Source: Akkermansiaceae bacterium
GTDB taxonomy: Bacteria > Verrucomicrobiota > Verrucomicrobiia > Verrucomicrobiales > Akkermansiaceae
Direction of reading: 5' to 3'
Length of the DNA stretch: 60,648 bases
Assembly: GCA_021200315.1 (NCBI GenBank)
Contig: JAJQGU010000056.1
Span: 1 to 60,648 of the forward strand
Part shown: positions 34,612-43,358 of the stretch, in pieces
Position numbering within the stretch: the stretch's first letter is position 1
How the letters are laid out: each line of letters starts with the position of its first letter
Made by a program: the position numbers and the translations under genes
Notes under the pieces: model-generated
Told to the model about the DNA's origin: nothing
Database searches by the model: none
Seen by the model: the letters and a program-made list of their open reading frames with translations, nothing else

Positions 34612-35120
34612 GCGATTTCGAATACCTCGCTGTGGCCCACTTCGAGCGTCCAGTGGGCGGTTTCTGCGTAAAAGGGGGCGCGCTGGGAGGAAAGCTCGTT
34701 AATTCTGCGCTCACGATCCGTGTCTTGCAGCAAAGGCCGGTTCGCCGTGTGCGCTGTCCTTTGCAGAAGGACGGGCACTTCGGCGTGCAGCCAGACGGTG
34801 AAGCCCAAGCGGCGAAGCAGGGGGCGGTTGGCCGGGCGCACGACGATGCCGCCTCCCGTGGCTATAATGCAGGATTCCGGGGCCTGATGCTCGAGCAGGT
34901 AGCGCAGCAGAGCCGTTTCCAGCGAGCGGAAGCGCTTTTCGCCGTATTTGCGGAAAATCTCAGGAATACTCATGCCGACCTGCTCTTCGATGACGGCGTC
35001 CGTGTCGAGGAGCGGCAGCCCCGTGAGCTTCCCCAGCGCCTTGCCCACAGTGCTTTTCCCGCATCCCATCAGGCCGATCAGGACGATGTGGCGCCGCGGC
35101 TTCTCGTGGAGGCGCTCCAT
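34542..35120 (-). CDS. aroK: Shikimate kinase
   Basis: A 192-residue kinase that phosphorylates shikimate with ATP in aromatic amino-acid synthesis. Walker A is GLMGCGKSTVG, the shikimate-binding DTD motif is LLDTDAVIEEQ, and IATGGGIVVRPANR and the lid arginine NRPLLQ are present. It begins 3 nt after dapF and ends 70 nt inside the convergent GntR gene. The C-terminal residues (ERAADFSEHGKNAFCGGV) lie in the overlap. Confidence 0.9.
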   Translation of the reverse strand: MERLHEKPRRHIVLIGLMGCGKSTVGKALGKLTGLPLLDTDAVIEEQVGMSIPEIFRKYGEKRFRSLETALLRYLLEHQAPESCIIATGGGIVVRPANRPLLRRLGFTVWLHAEVPVLLQRTAHTANRPLLQDTDRERRINELSSQRAPFYAETAHWTLEVGHSEVFEIAQRILERAADFSEHGKNAFCGGV

Positions 35121-35123
35121 GGA

Positions 35124-35963
35124 TCAGGCTTTTCGGTTTTCGCGGAAGCGATCAAGGTCGACTTCTCCCTGGAAGACCACCTGCGCCGGCCCAGTGAGCG
35201 TGACGCGGCGGAATGAGCTCCCCTCGCGCTCGAAGCCTACATCCAGTGTGTCGCCGCCGGCCACGTCGAGACTGACAGGCGAATCGCAACCCGTCAGAGC
35301 GGCGTGGACGAGAGCCGCGGCCGTCATGCCCGTGCCGCAGGCGAGCGTTTCGTCTTCCACTCCGCGTTCGTAGGTGCGGATTTTAAGATGCCGCGGGGAG
35401 AGTATCTCTGCAAAATTGGCGTTTGTGCCGGCCGGAGCGAACATCTCGTGCCAGCGCAGAAAAGCGCCCATGCGCACGACATCGACATCGGACACCCTGT
35501 CGAGATAGGCGACGGCGTGCGGTACGCCCGTATTGATGAAGTGGACGGGCGCGGGGACGGCGTCCGAGGCCGGCAGCACATTCAGCTTCATGTTTTCCGG
35601 GGCGGTGAGCCCGACGGTCACGCGCCCGTTGTCTTCGAAGCGGGCATGGATGGTGCCCGCCCGGGTTTCGAAGGAGAAAGGAGACTCTTCGTTGCCGAGC
35701 AGGCTTCCGACGAAACGGGCGAAACAACGGGCGCCGTTGCCGCACATTTCAGCTTCGCCGCCGTCGGAATTGTAATAGCGCATCCGCAGTTTCCCGCCGT
35801 CCGATTCCGCGGCGATCAACCCGTCGCCGCCTATGCCGAAATGCCGGTCGCAGAGAGCCGCGATCAGTTCCCCAGTCAGGGATTCCGAGAGCGACAGATC
35901 GAGATTGTCGAGCATGATAAAATCATTCCCTGCGCCCGTCATCTTGATAAAATGGAACATCAT
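35124..35963 (-). CDS. dapF: Diaminopimelate epimerase
   Basis: A 279-residue PLP-independent epimerase that converts LL- to meso-diaminopimelate for lysine and peptidoglycan. Two catalytic cysteines are visible: MCGNGARCFARF near residue 80 and LACGTGMTAAAL near residue 220. The N-terminal FHFIKMTGAGNDFIMLDN is standard. I use the ATG at 35963, which lies 10 nt after a -10 box; the next codon is also ATG. It is followed at 3 nt by aroK, so the two biosynthetic genes share a transcript. Confidence 0.93.
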   Translation of the reverse strand: MMFHFIKMTGAGNDFIMLDNLDLSLSESLTGELIAALCDRHFGIGGDGLIAAESDGGKLRMRYYNSDGGEAEMCGNGARCFARFVGSLLGNEESPFSFETRAGTIHARFEDNGRVTVGLTAPENMKLNVLPASDAVPAPVHFINTGVPHAVAYLDRVSDVDVVRMGAFLRWHEMFAPAGTNANFAEILSPRHLKIRTYERGVEDETLACGTGMTAAALVHAALTGCDSPVSLDVAGGDTLDVGFEREGSSFRRVTLTGPAQVVFQGEVDLDRFRENRKA

Positions 35964-35973
35964 GTCGCGTGAT

Positions 35974-36002
35974 AGAATATCACGATGGTTGCCCCCGCGC
36001 AA
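35974..36002 (-). promoter_or_regulatory. Promoter of dapF-aroK (TTGCGC-17-TATTCT)
   Basis: On the minus strand TTGCGC (36002-35997) and TATTCT (35979-35974) are 17 bp apart. The dapF ATG follows after 10 nt. It lies entirely in the 47-nt gap after nadE, so dapF need not depend on nadE transcription. Confidence 0.5.
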
Positions 36003-36010
36003 GATGTTCC

Positions 36011-37933
36011 TCAATCGGGACAGCGATCCAGCCAGGCTTTCGCTTGGGCGTCGCTCGGCATGCGCCAGTCGCCGCGGGGCGAGAGGGCAATGGTGCCCAC
36101 TTTGGGGCCGTCGGGCATGCAGGAGCGCTTGAACTGTTGACTGAAGAAACGCGAGAGAAAGACCCTCAGCGTGCGGCGGATAAGCGCGGGGGAAAACTGC
36201 CCGTCAAAGGCCAGTCCAGCCAGGAAGAGCATCTTTTCGGGGGGGGCGCCGTATTTGATCATATGGTAGAGGAAAAAGTCATGCAGGTCGTAGGGGCCGA
36301 GAATGTCCTCCGTTCTCTGTCCGACGCCGCCGTCGTCGGCGGGCGGCAGCAGCTCCGGGCTTACGGGGGTGGCGCTGATGTCGGCCAGAATGGCTGCGAG
36401 CCCGGGTTCCGCCCTGCCGGCGGCGTGTTCGATCAGACAGCGGATGAGCGTCTTGGGGATGGAACAATTGACGGCGTACATGGACATGTGGTCGCCATTG
36501 TATGTGGACCAGCCGAGCGCGATTTCAGAAAGATCTCCCGTGCCGATCACGAGGCCGCCGTGTTTGTTGGCGAGATCCATCAGAATCTGCGTGCGCTCGC
36601 GGGCTTGGACGTTTTCGTAGGTGGTGGTGCGCTCTTCGGCGCGGTGGCCGATGCTGCGGAAGTGCAGCAGACAAGCCTCCCGGATATCCGCCTCGCGCAG
36701 CTCAGTCCCCAGTTGGCGGCAGAGCGCCAGCGCGTTGTCGTGCGTCCGGCCGGTGGTGCCGAAGCCCGGCATGGTGACGGCCATGATCGTATCCGCGGGA
36801 AGCTCGAGCAGACGGCAGGTGCGGGAGGCGACGAGCAGCGCCAGAGTGGAGTCAAGCCCCCCCGATACGCCGATGACAAGCTTGCGTGCGCGGGTATGCT
36901 CGATGCGCCGGGCGAGCCCTGCGGTCTGAATGGAAAGAATCTCTTCGCAGCGCCCGGCTCTGTCCGCTTCATCGGGGAGGAAGGGGCGGGCGGGGTTCAG
37001 GATTCCCTCCAAGACGTCGGGAACGGGCAGTCGGCCGAGACGTATGCGGCGCACCTCCGCCGCTTCCAAGGGGGGGCCGGCGTTGAACGAGCTCTCGCTG
37101 AGGCGGGCGGCGGCAAGCCTGTGGCAATCGATGTCGGCGCGGATGATGGTGCTTGTGCGCGCGAAACGTTCGTTTTCAGCAGAGATGCGGCCGTTTTCGG
37201 CGATCAGCGCATGGCCGCCGTAAACGACGTCCTGCGTGGATTCGTGCACGCCGGCGGAAGCCAGCACATAACCGGCCAGGCAGCGTGCGCTCTGCTGCCG
37301 CACAAGCGCGCGGCGGTATTCCGCCTTGCCGGCCAGCTCCGTACTGGCAGAGGGGTTCAGAATCAGCAGCGCTCCCGAGAGGGCGAGCGAGCAGCTCGGC
37401 GGGATGACGCTCCAGAGATCTTCGCAGATTTCCACCCCGAAGCGGAAATCGCCCGCCTCGTTCTCAAAAATCAGATCCGTACCCGCGGGCACGGATCTTC
37501 CCCCGAACGTTACCTCTTTCTGCCTCAGCCGCGCCGCCGGAGTGAACTGCCGGCGTTCGTAGAACTCGCGATAATCGGGCAGAACCGTCTTGGGCACAAA
37601 GCCGAGCACGCGCCCGCCCTGCAGAACGGCCGCCACATTGTAAAGCGCGTCATTGATGCGCAAAGGCAGCCCGACGACGAGCGCGAGAGGCAGACTGCGG
37701 GTGGCGAGAGAAAGCTCTTTTAACCCCGCCAGCGCCGCCTGCTGCAGGGTGGGTTGGTGAAAGAGGTCGCCGCAGGAATAGCCCGTCAGACACAGCTCCG
37801 GGAATACCAGCGCCGCTGTGCCGCTTTCCGCCGCTCGGATGCATGCCAGGATCTCCTGCAAATTGAAGTCGACGTCGGCCACGCGTAAACGGGGAACGGC
37901 CGCCGCCACTCGATAGAATCCGTATGTGCTCAT
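36011..37933 (-). CDS. nadE: Glutamine-dependent NAD+ synthase
   Basis: A 640-residue two-domain enzyme: an N-terminal nitrilase-type glutaminase with Glu in VFPELCLTGYSCGD, Lys in FVPKTVLPDY and Cys in GVEICEDLW, then a C-terminal NAD synthetase with the PP-loop VIGVSGGLDSTLAL and GTGDLSEIALGW. It amidates nicotinate adenine dinucleotide with ammonia channelled from glutamine. The ATG at 37933 (MSTYGFYRVAAAVP) is chosen because a promoter ends 12 nt before it and the upstream extension has no family similarity. Confidence 0.92.
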   Translation of the reverse strand: MSTYGFYRVAAAVPRLRVADVDFNLQEILACIRAAESGTAALVFPELCLTGYSCGDLFHQPTLQQAALAGLKELSLATRSLPLALVVGLPLRINDALYNVAAVLQGGRVLGFVPKTVLPDYREFYERRQFTPAARLRQKEVTFGGRSVPAGTDLIFENEAGDFRFGVEICEDLWSVIPPSCSLALSGALLILNPSASTELAGKAEYRRALVRQQSARCLAGYVLASAGVHESTQDVVYGGHALIAENGRISAENERFARTSTIIRADIDCHRLAAARLSESSFNAGPPLEAAEVRRIRLGRLPVPDVLEGILNPARPFLPDEADRAGRCEEILSIQTAGLARRIEHTRARKLVIGVSGGLDSTLALLVASRTCRLLELPADTIMAVTMPGFGTTGRTHDNALALCRQLGTELREADIREACLLHFRSIGHRAEERTTTYENVQARERTQILMDLANKHGGLVIGTGDLSEIALGWSTYNGDHMSMYAVNCSIPKTLIRCLIEHAAGRAEPGLAAILADISATPVSPELLPPADDGGVGQRTEDILGPYDLHDFFLYHMIKYGAPPEKMLFLAGLAFDGQFSPALIRRTLRVFLSRFFSQQFKRSCMPDGPKVGTIALSPRGDWRMPSDAQAKAWLDRCPD

Positions 37934-37945
37934 GCCGTGCTGCGC

Positions 37946-37974
37946 AGTATGCCTGAAACCGGGCGGCAAGTCAA
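37946..37974 (-). promoter_or_regulatory. Promoter of nadE (TTGACT-17-CATACT)
   Basis: On the minus strand TTGACT (37974-37969) and CATACT (37951-37946) are 17 bp apart, with the ATG 12 nt further on. Confidence 0.5.
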
Positions 37975-38246
37975 CATCGGTGTGTCCCCGCATCGCCGAA
38001 TCATGCGGAGCCCGCTGCCAATCTTTGGATGGAGGGGAAATTCCCGAAGCGGCGGGCTTCAATCGATAAGGATTGATTCTCAAATCTTGCCGGCTGAACC
38101 ACGCCGCGCCAGTCCCGTCCCCCGCGGAGACCGTGCGCAGAAACATCCTGTCCCCGGCGCTGGGGCTGTGGCATCCCATGGAGTCGCACTTCCTTACCGG
38201 CCATCCAGCCGCGAAGGAGGAATCTCAAAAAAGGCTCGTTTTTGTC

Positions 38247-38275
38247 TTGTCACCGCGGGGAGCCTGCGCTATGGT
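38247..38275 (+). promoter_or_regulatory. Promoter of the flavodoxin gene (TTGTCA-17-TATGGT)
   Basis: TTGTCA at 38247-38252 and TATGGT at 38270-38275 are 17 bp apart. The predicted leader is about 23 nt. The rest of the 370-nt divergent region back to nadE holds the nadE promoter and nothing else I can identify. Confidence 0.45.
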
Positions 38276-38304
38276 TGCCCTGTCGCTTAGAGACACCACG
38301 AATT

Positions 38305-38739
38305 ATGGATATCACAATTATCTACGGAACTGAGACGGGCAATTCGGAGGGCCTTGCCAACGATGCCGAAGCAAAACTGAATGAACTGGGTCACTCTGCA
38401 AAAGTCTTCGATATGGCCGACGTGACGGTGGAGCAGCTGAAAGAGGCTGGAGTGGTGCTTGTGGTCACCAGCACATGGGGAGACGGCGACGCGCCTTCCA
38501 ATGCGGAAGATCTGCACGACGCCTTGGAAAGCTCTTCGGAAGATCTGTCGGGCGTGGCGTATGCGGTGTTCGCTCTGGGCGATTCAAGCTTTGACAATTT
38601 TTGCCAGGCGGGCAAGGATTTCGATGAATATCTCGACAAGCTGGGGGCAAAGCGGCTTCTGCCCGTTGTCCTCTCCGACGGGGACTATGACGACACGTTC
38701 CCCGAATGGGTGGAAAACGTCGCGGAACAGCTGTCCTGA
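38305..38739 (+). CDS. Flavodoxin
   Basis: A 144-residue FMN-binding electron carrier. The phosphate loop is YGTETGNSEGLA near residue 8, the aromatic/glycine loops are STWGDGDAPSNAEDL and FALGDSSFDNFCQAGKDFD, and the acidic C-terminus is typical. The sequence is closest in style to the flavodoxin domain of sulfite-reductase/MioC-type proteins. The start at ATG 38305 follows a promoter and leader. Partners are not nearby. A hairpin terminator follows. Confidence 0.88.
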   Translation: MDITIIYGTETGNSEGLANDAEAKLNELGHSAKVFDMADVTVEQLKEAGVVLVVTSTWGDGDAPSNAEDLHDALESSSEDLSGVAYAVFALGDSSFDNFCQAGKDFDEYLDKLGAKRLLPVVLSDGDYDDTFPEWVENVAEQLS

Positions 38740-38763
38740 TTGGATATCGCCTTTATTTTCAGG

Positions 38764-38808
38764 GCGTCTCTCGGTTCTTCCCGCAGAGATGCTCTTTTCT
38801 TTTTCTCC
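38764..38808 (+). terminator. Terminator after the flavodoxin gene
   Basis: GCGTCTCT (38764-38771) pairs with AGAGATGC (38785-38792, one G-U pair) around a 13-nt loop, followed by a T-rich run (TCTTTTCTTTTTC). Confidence 0.5.
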
Positions 38809-38817
38809 CTGTACGGC

Positions 38818-39363
38818 ATGAGAAAACTCTCTATGGAATGGGATCCCTGCTGGAAACCGGATATTGCGGCCACGCTGCTCTTCATTGTGCGCGGCGGGCG
38901 CATCCTGCTCATTCACAAGAAAAGAGGCATCGGCGCCGGAAAAATCAGCGGGCCGGGCGGAAAATTCGAGCCGGGAGAAACCGCCCGGCAATGCGCGCTG
39001 CGCGAGCTGAAGGAAGAATTGGGCATAGAGGCCGCTGCGCCCGTCGAGCGGGCGCGGCTCCATTTCTCCTTTGCCTGCGGCACGACGCCCGAAATCCGCT
39101 GTCATGTGTTCCTTGCCCGCGATTTCAGGGGCGACCCCATCGAGACCGAAGAAGCCGAACCGGTATGGTTTCCCGCGGACGCGCCGCCGTACGAACGCAT
39201 GTGGGCGGATGATCCCGTGTGGTTTCCCCATTTTCTGGCAGGAGAACGCTTCGAGGGCTTCTTTCGTTTTCGCGGTGAACAGCTTCTTGAGCATGAGATC
39301 GTTGTCCTCGAACAGGGGGAATCGTGGCCGCTCCTCTCTGAATTTTTCGATTTTACGGATTGA
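38818..39363 (+). CDS. Nudix hydrolase, MutT/MTH1-like
   Basis: A 181-residue protein with a complete Nudix box near residues 45-68: GGKFEPGETARQCAL, then RELKEELGI. The N-terminal beta strand LLFIVRGGRILLIHKKRGIG and WFPADAPPYERMWADDPVWFP resemble MTH1-type enzymes that hydrolyse oxidised purine nucleoside triphosphates. Cleansing of 8-oxo-dGTP is the likely role, though substrate prediction in this superfamily is weak. The start at ATG 38818 or 38833 is undecided. The nagB promoter -35 box overlaps its stop codon. Confidence 0.8.
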   Translation: MRKLSMEWDPCWKPDIAATLLFIVRGGRILLIHKKRGIGAGKISGPGGKFEPGETARQCALRELKEELGIEAAAPVERARLHFSFACGTTPEIRCHVFLARDFRGDPIETEEAEPVWFPADAPPYERMWADDPVWFPHFLAGERFEGFFRFRGEQLLEHEIVVLEQGESWPLLSEFFDFTD

Positions 39364-39388
39364 AACCGGGCGCGGATTGAGATAGTAT
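39360..39388 (+). promoter_or_regulatory. Promoter of nagB (TTGAAA-17-TAGTAT)
   Basis: TTGAAA at 39360-39365 and TAGTAT at 39383-39388 are 17 bp apart. The ATG at 39398 follows after 9 nt, so the transcript would start within a few bases of the start codon. Confidence 0.55.
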
Positions 39389-39397
39389 TTGCCCGCT

Positions 39398-40144
39398 ATG
39401 CAAGTTAACGTTTTCGATACTCCTCAGGCAGCGGCGAAATCTTTGGCCGCTGAGGTTGCGGAACTGATCCGCTCCCGCGCGGCGCAGGGCAGGCCCGCCG
39501 TTCTCGGTCTGGCGACGGGTGCCACTCCGCTGCCGTTTTATGCGGAACTGATCCGCATGCACAGGGAGGAGGGGCTCTCTTTCGCGCATGTGGTGACGTT
39601 CAATCTCGACGAGTATTGCGGCCTGCCCCGGGAACACCGGGAATCGTATTGGTATTTCATGCATCACAACCTGTTCGACCACATCGACATCAAGCCGGAG
39701 AACGTGAATCTGCCTTCCGGTACGCTCAACGCCGATGAAATTCCGGCCCATTGCGCTGCTTACGAACAGAAAATCAAGGATCATGGATGCATTGACATCC
39801 AAATTCTCGGCATTGGCCGCACGGGGCACATCGGCTTCAATGAACCGGGATCGGACGACACCACGATCACCCGCCAGGTGCATTTGGATGACCTCACACG
39901 CAGTGACGCCGCGCCTGCTTTCGGCGGCAAGGACAATGTGCCCGCCTCGGCCATCACGATGGGCGTCGCCACGATCATGGGCGCCCGCCGAGTGGCTCTC
40001 ATGGCGTGGGGCGCGAAGAAAGCACCGATTGTGAAAAAGGCCGTGGAGGGCCCGGTGACAGCCGACGTGGCCGCTTCGTATCTTCAGAAGCATCCGAACG
40101 CCGCTTTTTACCTCGACAAGGCCGCCGCCGCCGAACTGGCGTAA
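39398..40144 (+). CDS. nagB: Glucosamine-6-phosphate deaminase
   Basis: A 248-residue enzyme converting glucosamine-6-phosphate to fructose-6-phosphate and ammonia, the last step of amino-sugar use (mucin, chitin or cell-wall glycans). LATGATPLPFYAEL, FNLDEYCGLPREH with the catalytic Asp and GIGRTGHIGFNEPGS are all present. The ATG at 39398 is favoured by the adjacent promoter over an in-frame TTG nine bases upstream. It is followed by a hairpin terminator, so it is transcribed alone; no nagA is next to it. Confidence 0.92.
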   Translation: MQVNVFDTPQAAAKSLAAEVAELIRSRAAQGRPAVLGLATGATPLPFYAELIRMHREEGLSFAHVVTFNLDEYCGLPREHRESYWYFMHHNLFDHIDIKPENVNLPSGTLNADEIPAHCAAYEQKIKDHGCIDIQILGIGRTGHIGFNEPGSDDTTITRQVHLDDLTRSDAAPAFGGKDNVPASAITMGVATIMGARRVALMAWGAKKAPIVKKAVEGPVTADVAASYLQKHPNAAFYLDKAAAAELA

Positions 40145-40178
40145 CCGTTCCGGCGGAGGATCCTCGGGCATCGCCGCG

Positions 40179-40214
40179 AAACCGGAGGGAAGTGCATGCT
40201 CCTTCCGGTTTTCC
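40179..40214 (+). terminator. Terminator after nagB
   Basis: AAACCGGAGGGA (40179-40190) pairs with TCCTTCCGGTTT (40200-40211, one G-U pair) around a 9-nt loop, giving a 12-bp stem ending in a TTTT run. Confidence 0.6.
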
Positions 40215-40270
40215 GTCTCGTTCAGCCCCTGCAGCGCCCGGTCGGGTGCCTCTTTTCGGGGAAAATCTTC

Positions 40271-41359
40271 ATGCACCTCTACATCCACATTCCCTTTTGC
40301 CGCCGCATTTGTCCCTATTGCGCCTTTTACAAGCACACGCCGGGTGCCACGCCCATGGGGGATTTCGTGAAAGCTCTGCTGGCGGAGGCGCGATTGAGAG
40401 CTCTGACCGGGGAGCCGCTCACCACGCTGTATTTCGGGGGCGGCACCCCCAGCATGCTTTCGCCGCACCATTTCGGAAAACTGATGGATGGGCTCGAAAG
40501 CCTGCTTGATTTCTCCGGTCTGGAGGAATTCAGCCTCGAAGCCAATCCGGCCACGTTCACTTTGAAGAAAGCCGTGCAATGGCGGGCCCGAGGCGTCACG
40601 CGCGTTTCACTGGGGGTGCAGACATGGGAACCTGAGCTGCTTGAACTACTGGGACGCGATCACGGCGCCGATCAGGCTGTCGCCTCCGTGAGACTCTTAC
40701 GTGAAGCCGGAATCCCCGAGATCAACATCGATCTCATGTACGCCCTGCCGGGGCAAACGCCGATGCAGTGGGAGCGCACCCTCGGACAGACGCTCGCTCT
40801 TGAACCGGAGCACATCTCAGCATACAGCCTTACGATCGAGCGGGGAACCTTGTTCGAACGCCTGTACGGAAACATGGAAGCAGACGAAGAGCTCGAGGCG
40901 TCCTTTTACGAAACGGCGGATCTTCTGCTGACAGAAGCCGGTTATGCACATTACGAAACCTCCAATTACGCTCTTTCCGGGCACCGGTCGCTGCACAATA
41001 TGGCGTATTGGACAGGAGAGGATTATATAGGACTAGGCCCCGGCGCCTGCGGCACGTGGGAGCGGCGCCGCTACCGCAACAGCGATGACACGGCGGCCTA
41101 CTTGGCAAGCCTGCTCTCAGGGTGCGCTCCGCCCGGAGAACTTGAACAGCTGAGTGACGAAGCGGTGCGCACGGAGCGTCTCGGACTGGGACTGCGCACC
41201 GATCGCGGCATACCTCTGGAGCTGGTGAAACAGGAGCAATTGCCCTTGGTCAATCAGTTGATCTCCGAAGGAATGGCCGAACGTCTGCCCGGGGATCGGC
41301 TGCGCCTCGCGGGACGGGGACGCCTGCTGGCCGATGCCATTGCGGTGGAATTCCTGTGA
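40271..41359 (+). CDS. hemW: HemW-like radical SAM protein (heme chaperone)
   Basis: A 362-residue radical SAM protein, started at ATG 40271 (MHLYIHIPFC). The cluster motif C10-x3-C14-x2-C17 is in FCRRICPYCAFY. Then follow TTLYFGGGTPSML, TRVSLGVQTWEPELL and INIDLMYALPGQT, and the C-terminal HemW part NMAYWTGEDYIGLGPGA. The pattern fits HemW, a heme-binding chaperone, rather than coproporphyrinogen dehydrogenase HemN, because the HemN-specific N-terminal extension is missing. The following HU-like gene has its own promoter. Confidence 0.87.
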   Translation: MHLYIHIPFCRRICPYCAFYKHTPGATPMGDFVKALLAEARLRALTGEPLTTLYFGGGTPSMLSPHHFGKLMDGLESLLDFSGLEEFSLEANPATFTLKKAVQWRARGVTRVSLGVQTWEPELLELLGRDHGADQAVASVRLLREAGIPEINIDLMYALPGQTPMQWERTLGQTLALEPEHISAYSLTIERGTLFERLYGNMEADEELEASFYETADLLLTEAGYAHYETSNYALSGHRSLHNMAYWTGEDYIGLGPGACGTWERRRYRNSDDTAAYLASLLSGCAPPGELEQLSDEAVRTERLGLGLRTDRGIPLELVKQEQLPLVNQLISEGMAERLPGDRLRLAGRGRLLADAIAVEFL

Positions 41360-41372
41360 ACGTCTCTTTCTC

Positions 41373-41400
41373 TTTACAACGCGGCTCAATCGGGTACAAT
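41373..41400 (+). promoter_or_regulatory. Promoter of the HU-like gene (TTTACA-16-TACAAT)
   Basis: TTTACA at 41373-41378 and TACAAT at 41395-41400 are 16 bp apart. The ATG at 41407 sits where transcription should start, predicting a leaderless mRNA. Confidence 0.5.
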
Positions 41401-41406
41401 GCCGCC

Positions 41407-41688
41407 ATGAGAAAGCGCGAACTGCTGGAGCGGGTGCGGCGGAATCTGGGCGGTACAGCCACTCGGGAGGCGGCGGCATATGCCTTCGACGCCGTGATGG
41501 ACTCCATCAAGCTGGGGCTCAGACGCGATGCCGCCGTGCGCATCGCCGGGTTCGGCACCTTCCTGAAAAGACGCCGCAAGGCGCGCTGTGTCCTGCGTCC
41601 GGGCACGCGTGAGATCCTGCAGGTTCCGGAGAGAGACAGCGTCATGTTCCGCCCTTCTTCCTGTCTGAGGAGGCGGGAGGGACGCTGA
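41407..41688 (+). CDS. HU/IHF-family DNA-binding protein
   Basis: A 93-residue basic protein of the right size for HU/IHF. The helical half (KRELLERVRRNLGG, AAAYAFDAVMDSIKLGLR) and the turn RIAGFGTFLKRRRKARCVLRPGTREI are recognisable, but the usual GRNPxTGE of the DNA-gripping arm is replaced by CVLRPGTREILQVPE. It is probably a divergent nucleoid protein that bends DNA as a dimer. The start at ATG 41407 agrees with the promoter 6 nt upstream. Confidence 0.8.
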   Translation: MRKRELLERVRRNLGGTATREAAAYAFDAVMDSIKLGLRRDAAVRIAGFGTFLKRRRKARCVLRPGTREILQVPERDSVMFRPSSCLRRREGR

Positions 41689-41729
41689 GACCACAAACAC
41701 GCTAGGCGCGCTTGATCAGACTCCTTGAA

Positions 41730-42866
41730 ATGACACGGCCAACGATGCGCCCGATCCTGCCGGCTCTGCGTTCCCTGCTCACATGTGCGCTTGCGCTGGC
41801 GGCTCTGTACATGGCCTCCTTCCCCGATTCCCTGTTGTCAGAAGAGTTCGCGGCGGTCGTTCCCGGCGGCCGGACGGCGCAGCATCTGCATGATTGGCTG
41901 TGGGTGCTCCCCGTCGTGTTGATGGAGGTCGTCTCCGGCATGGGGGGCAGACGCAACGCCGTCTGGTTTTCCGGGCTGCTTTCCGCCTGGGGGCTTGCCG
42001 CGCTGGCATTGCCTCTGCTGCGCTGGCATGCGCCCGAGTGGGTGATGAAAACCCACGAGGCCGAGGATATCAAACTTTACGCGGGCTTTTTCGGCATGAG
42101 CCTGTTTATCGGGGCGAGCCTGTTTTTCCGTCTGGCGGTGCTGCGCTATCTGTTCCCTCCGGCGGCCGGAGCCGACGAGGAAAAGTACGCTTATTCGGGG
42201 GAGACTTTGAAGCTCGTCCCGGCGCGCACCGTGCAGGAGATCACATCCGCTCCGCCCCGCCGCAGAAGACATTTTCTTTTTGGAGAAGTGGATGAGGAGA
42301 GAATACGGAAATGGGGGCTGGCCGGGCGCGCCGCGCTTGTGTTCGTCCGCACGCGCGCGAGATTGACGGCCGCCGTCTGCGCCGCTATCCTGGTGTGGAA
42401 TGCGGCCTTTTATTATGGCACGGGGGGAGCCGAAGGCGAGCGCGCCCGGGATTTTCTGCGCATTCGGGAGTGCCGTTACGAGGCTGCCGGGGGGCGTTTC
42501 GCCGCGACGGATCGTGCCGTGCACGCGGCCTATCGCTTGTTCAGGGAAGCGGACGAGTCGGGAGTGTTCAACGGCAAAACGACGCGGGAAATGGAGGTGT
42601 GGTTTGCGCTCGACCAATGGAACCCCGCCTACCTCAAACAGGCGATGACGCCCCCGGAGGATGCGGAAAATGATGTTTTTTCGCTCAAGGAATGCTGGCT
42701 CACCATCGACGACGGCACGAAAAGAGCCACGCTTTCCCTGTACAGAAACCAAGAAACAGATCGCATCAACGTAGTGGAGCTGGGCGAACGGGGCTGGGAT
42801 CCCCGCCGGGACGCCCGTCGCGGCGCACTCGGCGCCGATTGGGGCGTCAATGTACATACAAACTGA
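41730..42866 (+). CDS. Hypothetical membrane protein
   Basis: A 378-residue protein of unknown function, started at ATG 41730; a TTG six codons upstream is possible. About four or five hydrophobic segments are visible: residues 12-30 (LLTCALALAALYMAS), 55-70 (WLWVLPVVLMEVVSG), 76-96, about 115-140 (FFGMSLFIGASLFFRLAVL) and 215-235 (LTAAVCAAILVWNAAFYYG). A soluble domain of about 140 residues follows the last one (YRLFREADESGVFNGKT). No family is recognised. It overlaps the thioesterase start by one base. Confidence 0.65.
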   Translation: MTRPTMRPILPALRSLLTCALALAALYMASFPDSLLSEEFAAVVPGGRTAQHLHDWLWVLPVVLMEVVSGMGGRRNAVWFSGLLSAWGLAALALPLLRWHAPEWVMKTHEAEDIKLYAGFFGMSLFIGASLFFRLAVLRYLFPPAAGADEEKYAYSGETLKLVPARTVQEITSAPPRRRRHFLFGEVDEERIRKWGLAGRAALVFVRTRARLTAAVCAAILVWNAAFYYGTGGAEGERARDFLRIRECRYEAAGGRFAATDRAVHAAYRLFREADESGVFNGKTTREMEVWFALDQWNPAYLKQAMTPPEDAENDVFSLKECWLTIDDGTKRATLSLYRNQETDRINVVELGERGWDPRRDARRGALGADWGVNVHTN

Positions 42867-43255
42867 TGAGCTTTATTTATCGACGAAAAATAGCCTTTCA
42901 CGAGACCGATGCCGCCGGCATGGTCTACTTCGCCAATTTCTTCAAACTGGCCGCCGAAGCGGAGACGCATGCGCTGAATTCTCTGGGATGGCTTGTGCCC
43001 GGCTCAAAATACTACTGGCTCCGCGTTCATGCCGAAGCCGACTATAGACACCCGCTGCATTTCAACGAGGATGCGGAGGTCGAGGCGGGCATTGCGGAGA
43101 TGGGGCATTCTTCCGTGCATTGGGAACACCGAATCCGGGCGAACGGCGTCTTGTGCGCCGTGCTGAGGATTGTGGCCGTGCGGACGACCCGCGGCAATGT
43201 TCCCGTTCCTCTCTCAGATGAGGAGAAACGGCAGCTTTCCCCTCTGCTTCAATAG
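42866..43255 (+). CDS. Acyl-CoA thioesterase, YbgC/4HBT hotdog family
   Basis: A 129-residue hotdog-fold protein. The active-site motif is FHETDAAGMVYFANFF, matching the TDxAGVVYxxxY pattern with catalytic Asp, followed by the long hotdog helix (KLAAEAETHALNSLGW) and LHFNEDAEVEAGIAEMG. It would hydrolyse small or aromatic acyl-CoA esters; 1,4-dihydroxy-2-naphthoyl-CoA (menaquinone pathway) is one candidate because the sequence resembles the MenI/YbgC group, but no men gene is nearby. It is coupled to the upstream membrane protein by a TGATG overlap. Confidence 0.8.
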   Translation: MSFIYRRKIAFHETDAAGMVYFANFFKLAAEAETHALNSLGWLVPGSKYYWLRVHAEADYRHPLHFNEDAEVEAGIAEMGHSSVHWEHRIRANGVLCAVLRIVAVRTTRGNVPVPLSDEEKRQLSPLLQ

Positions 43256-43358
43256 GCGGAGTTTCCAAAAATTCCACGCGATCGGCGGGCGCTTTTCCAG
43301 ACGTCCGCCGCAGAGCCTGCGCCGCCGTTCCCGTCCGTTTCCGCAGCGGGCCGGATAT

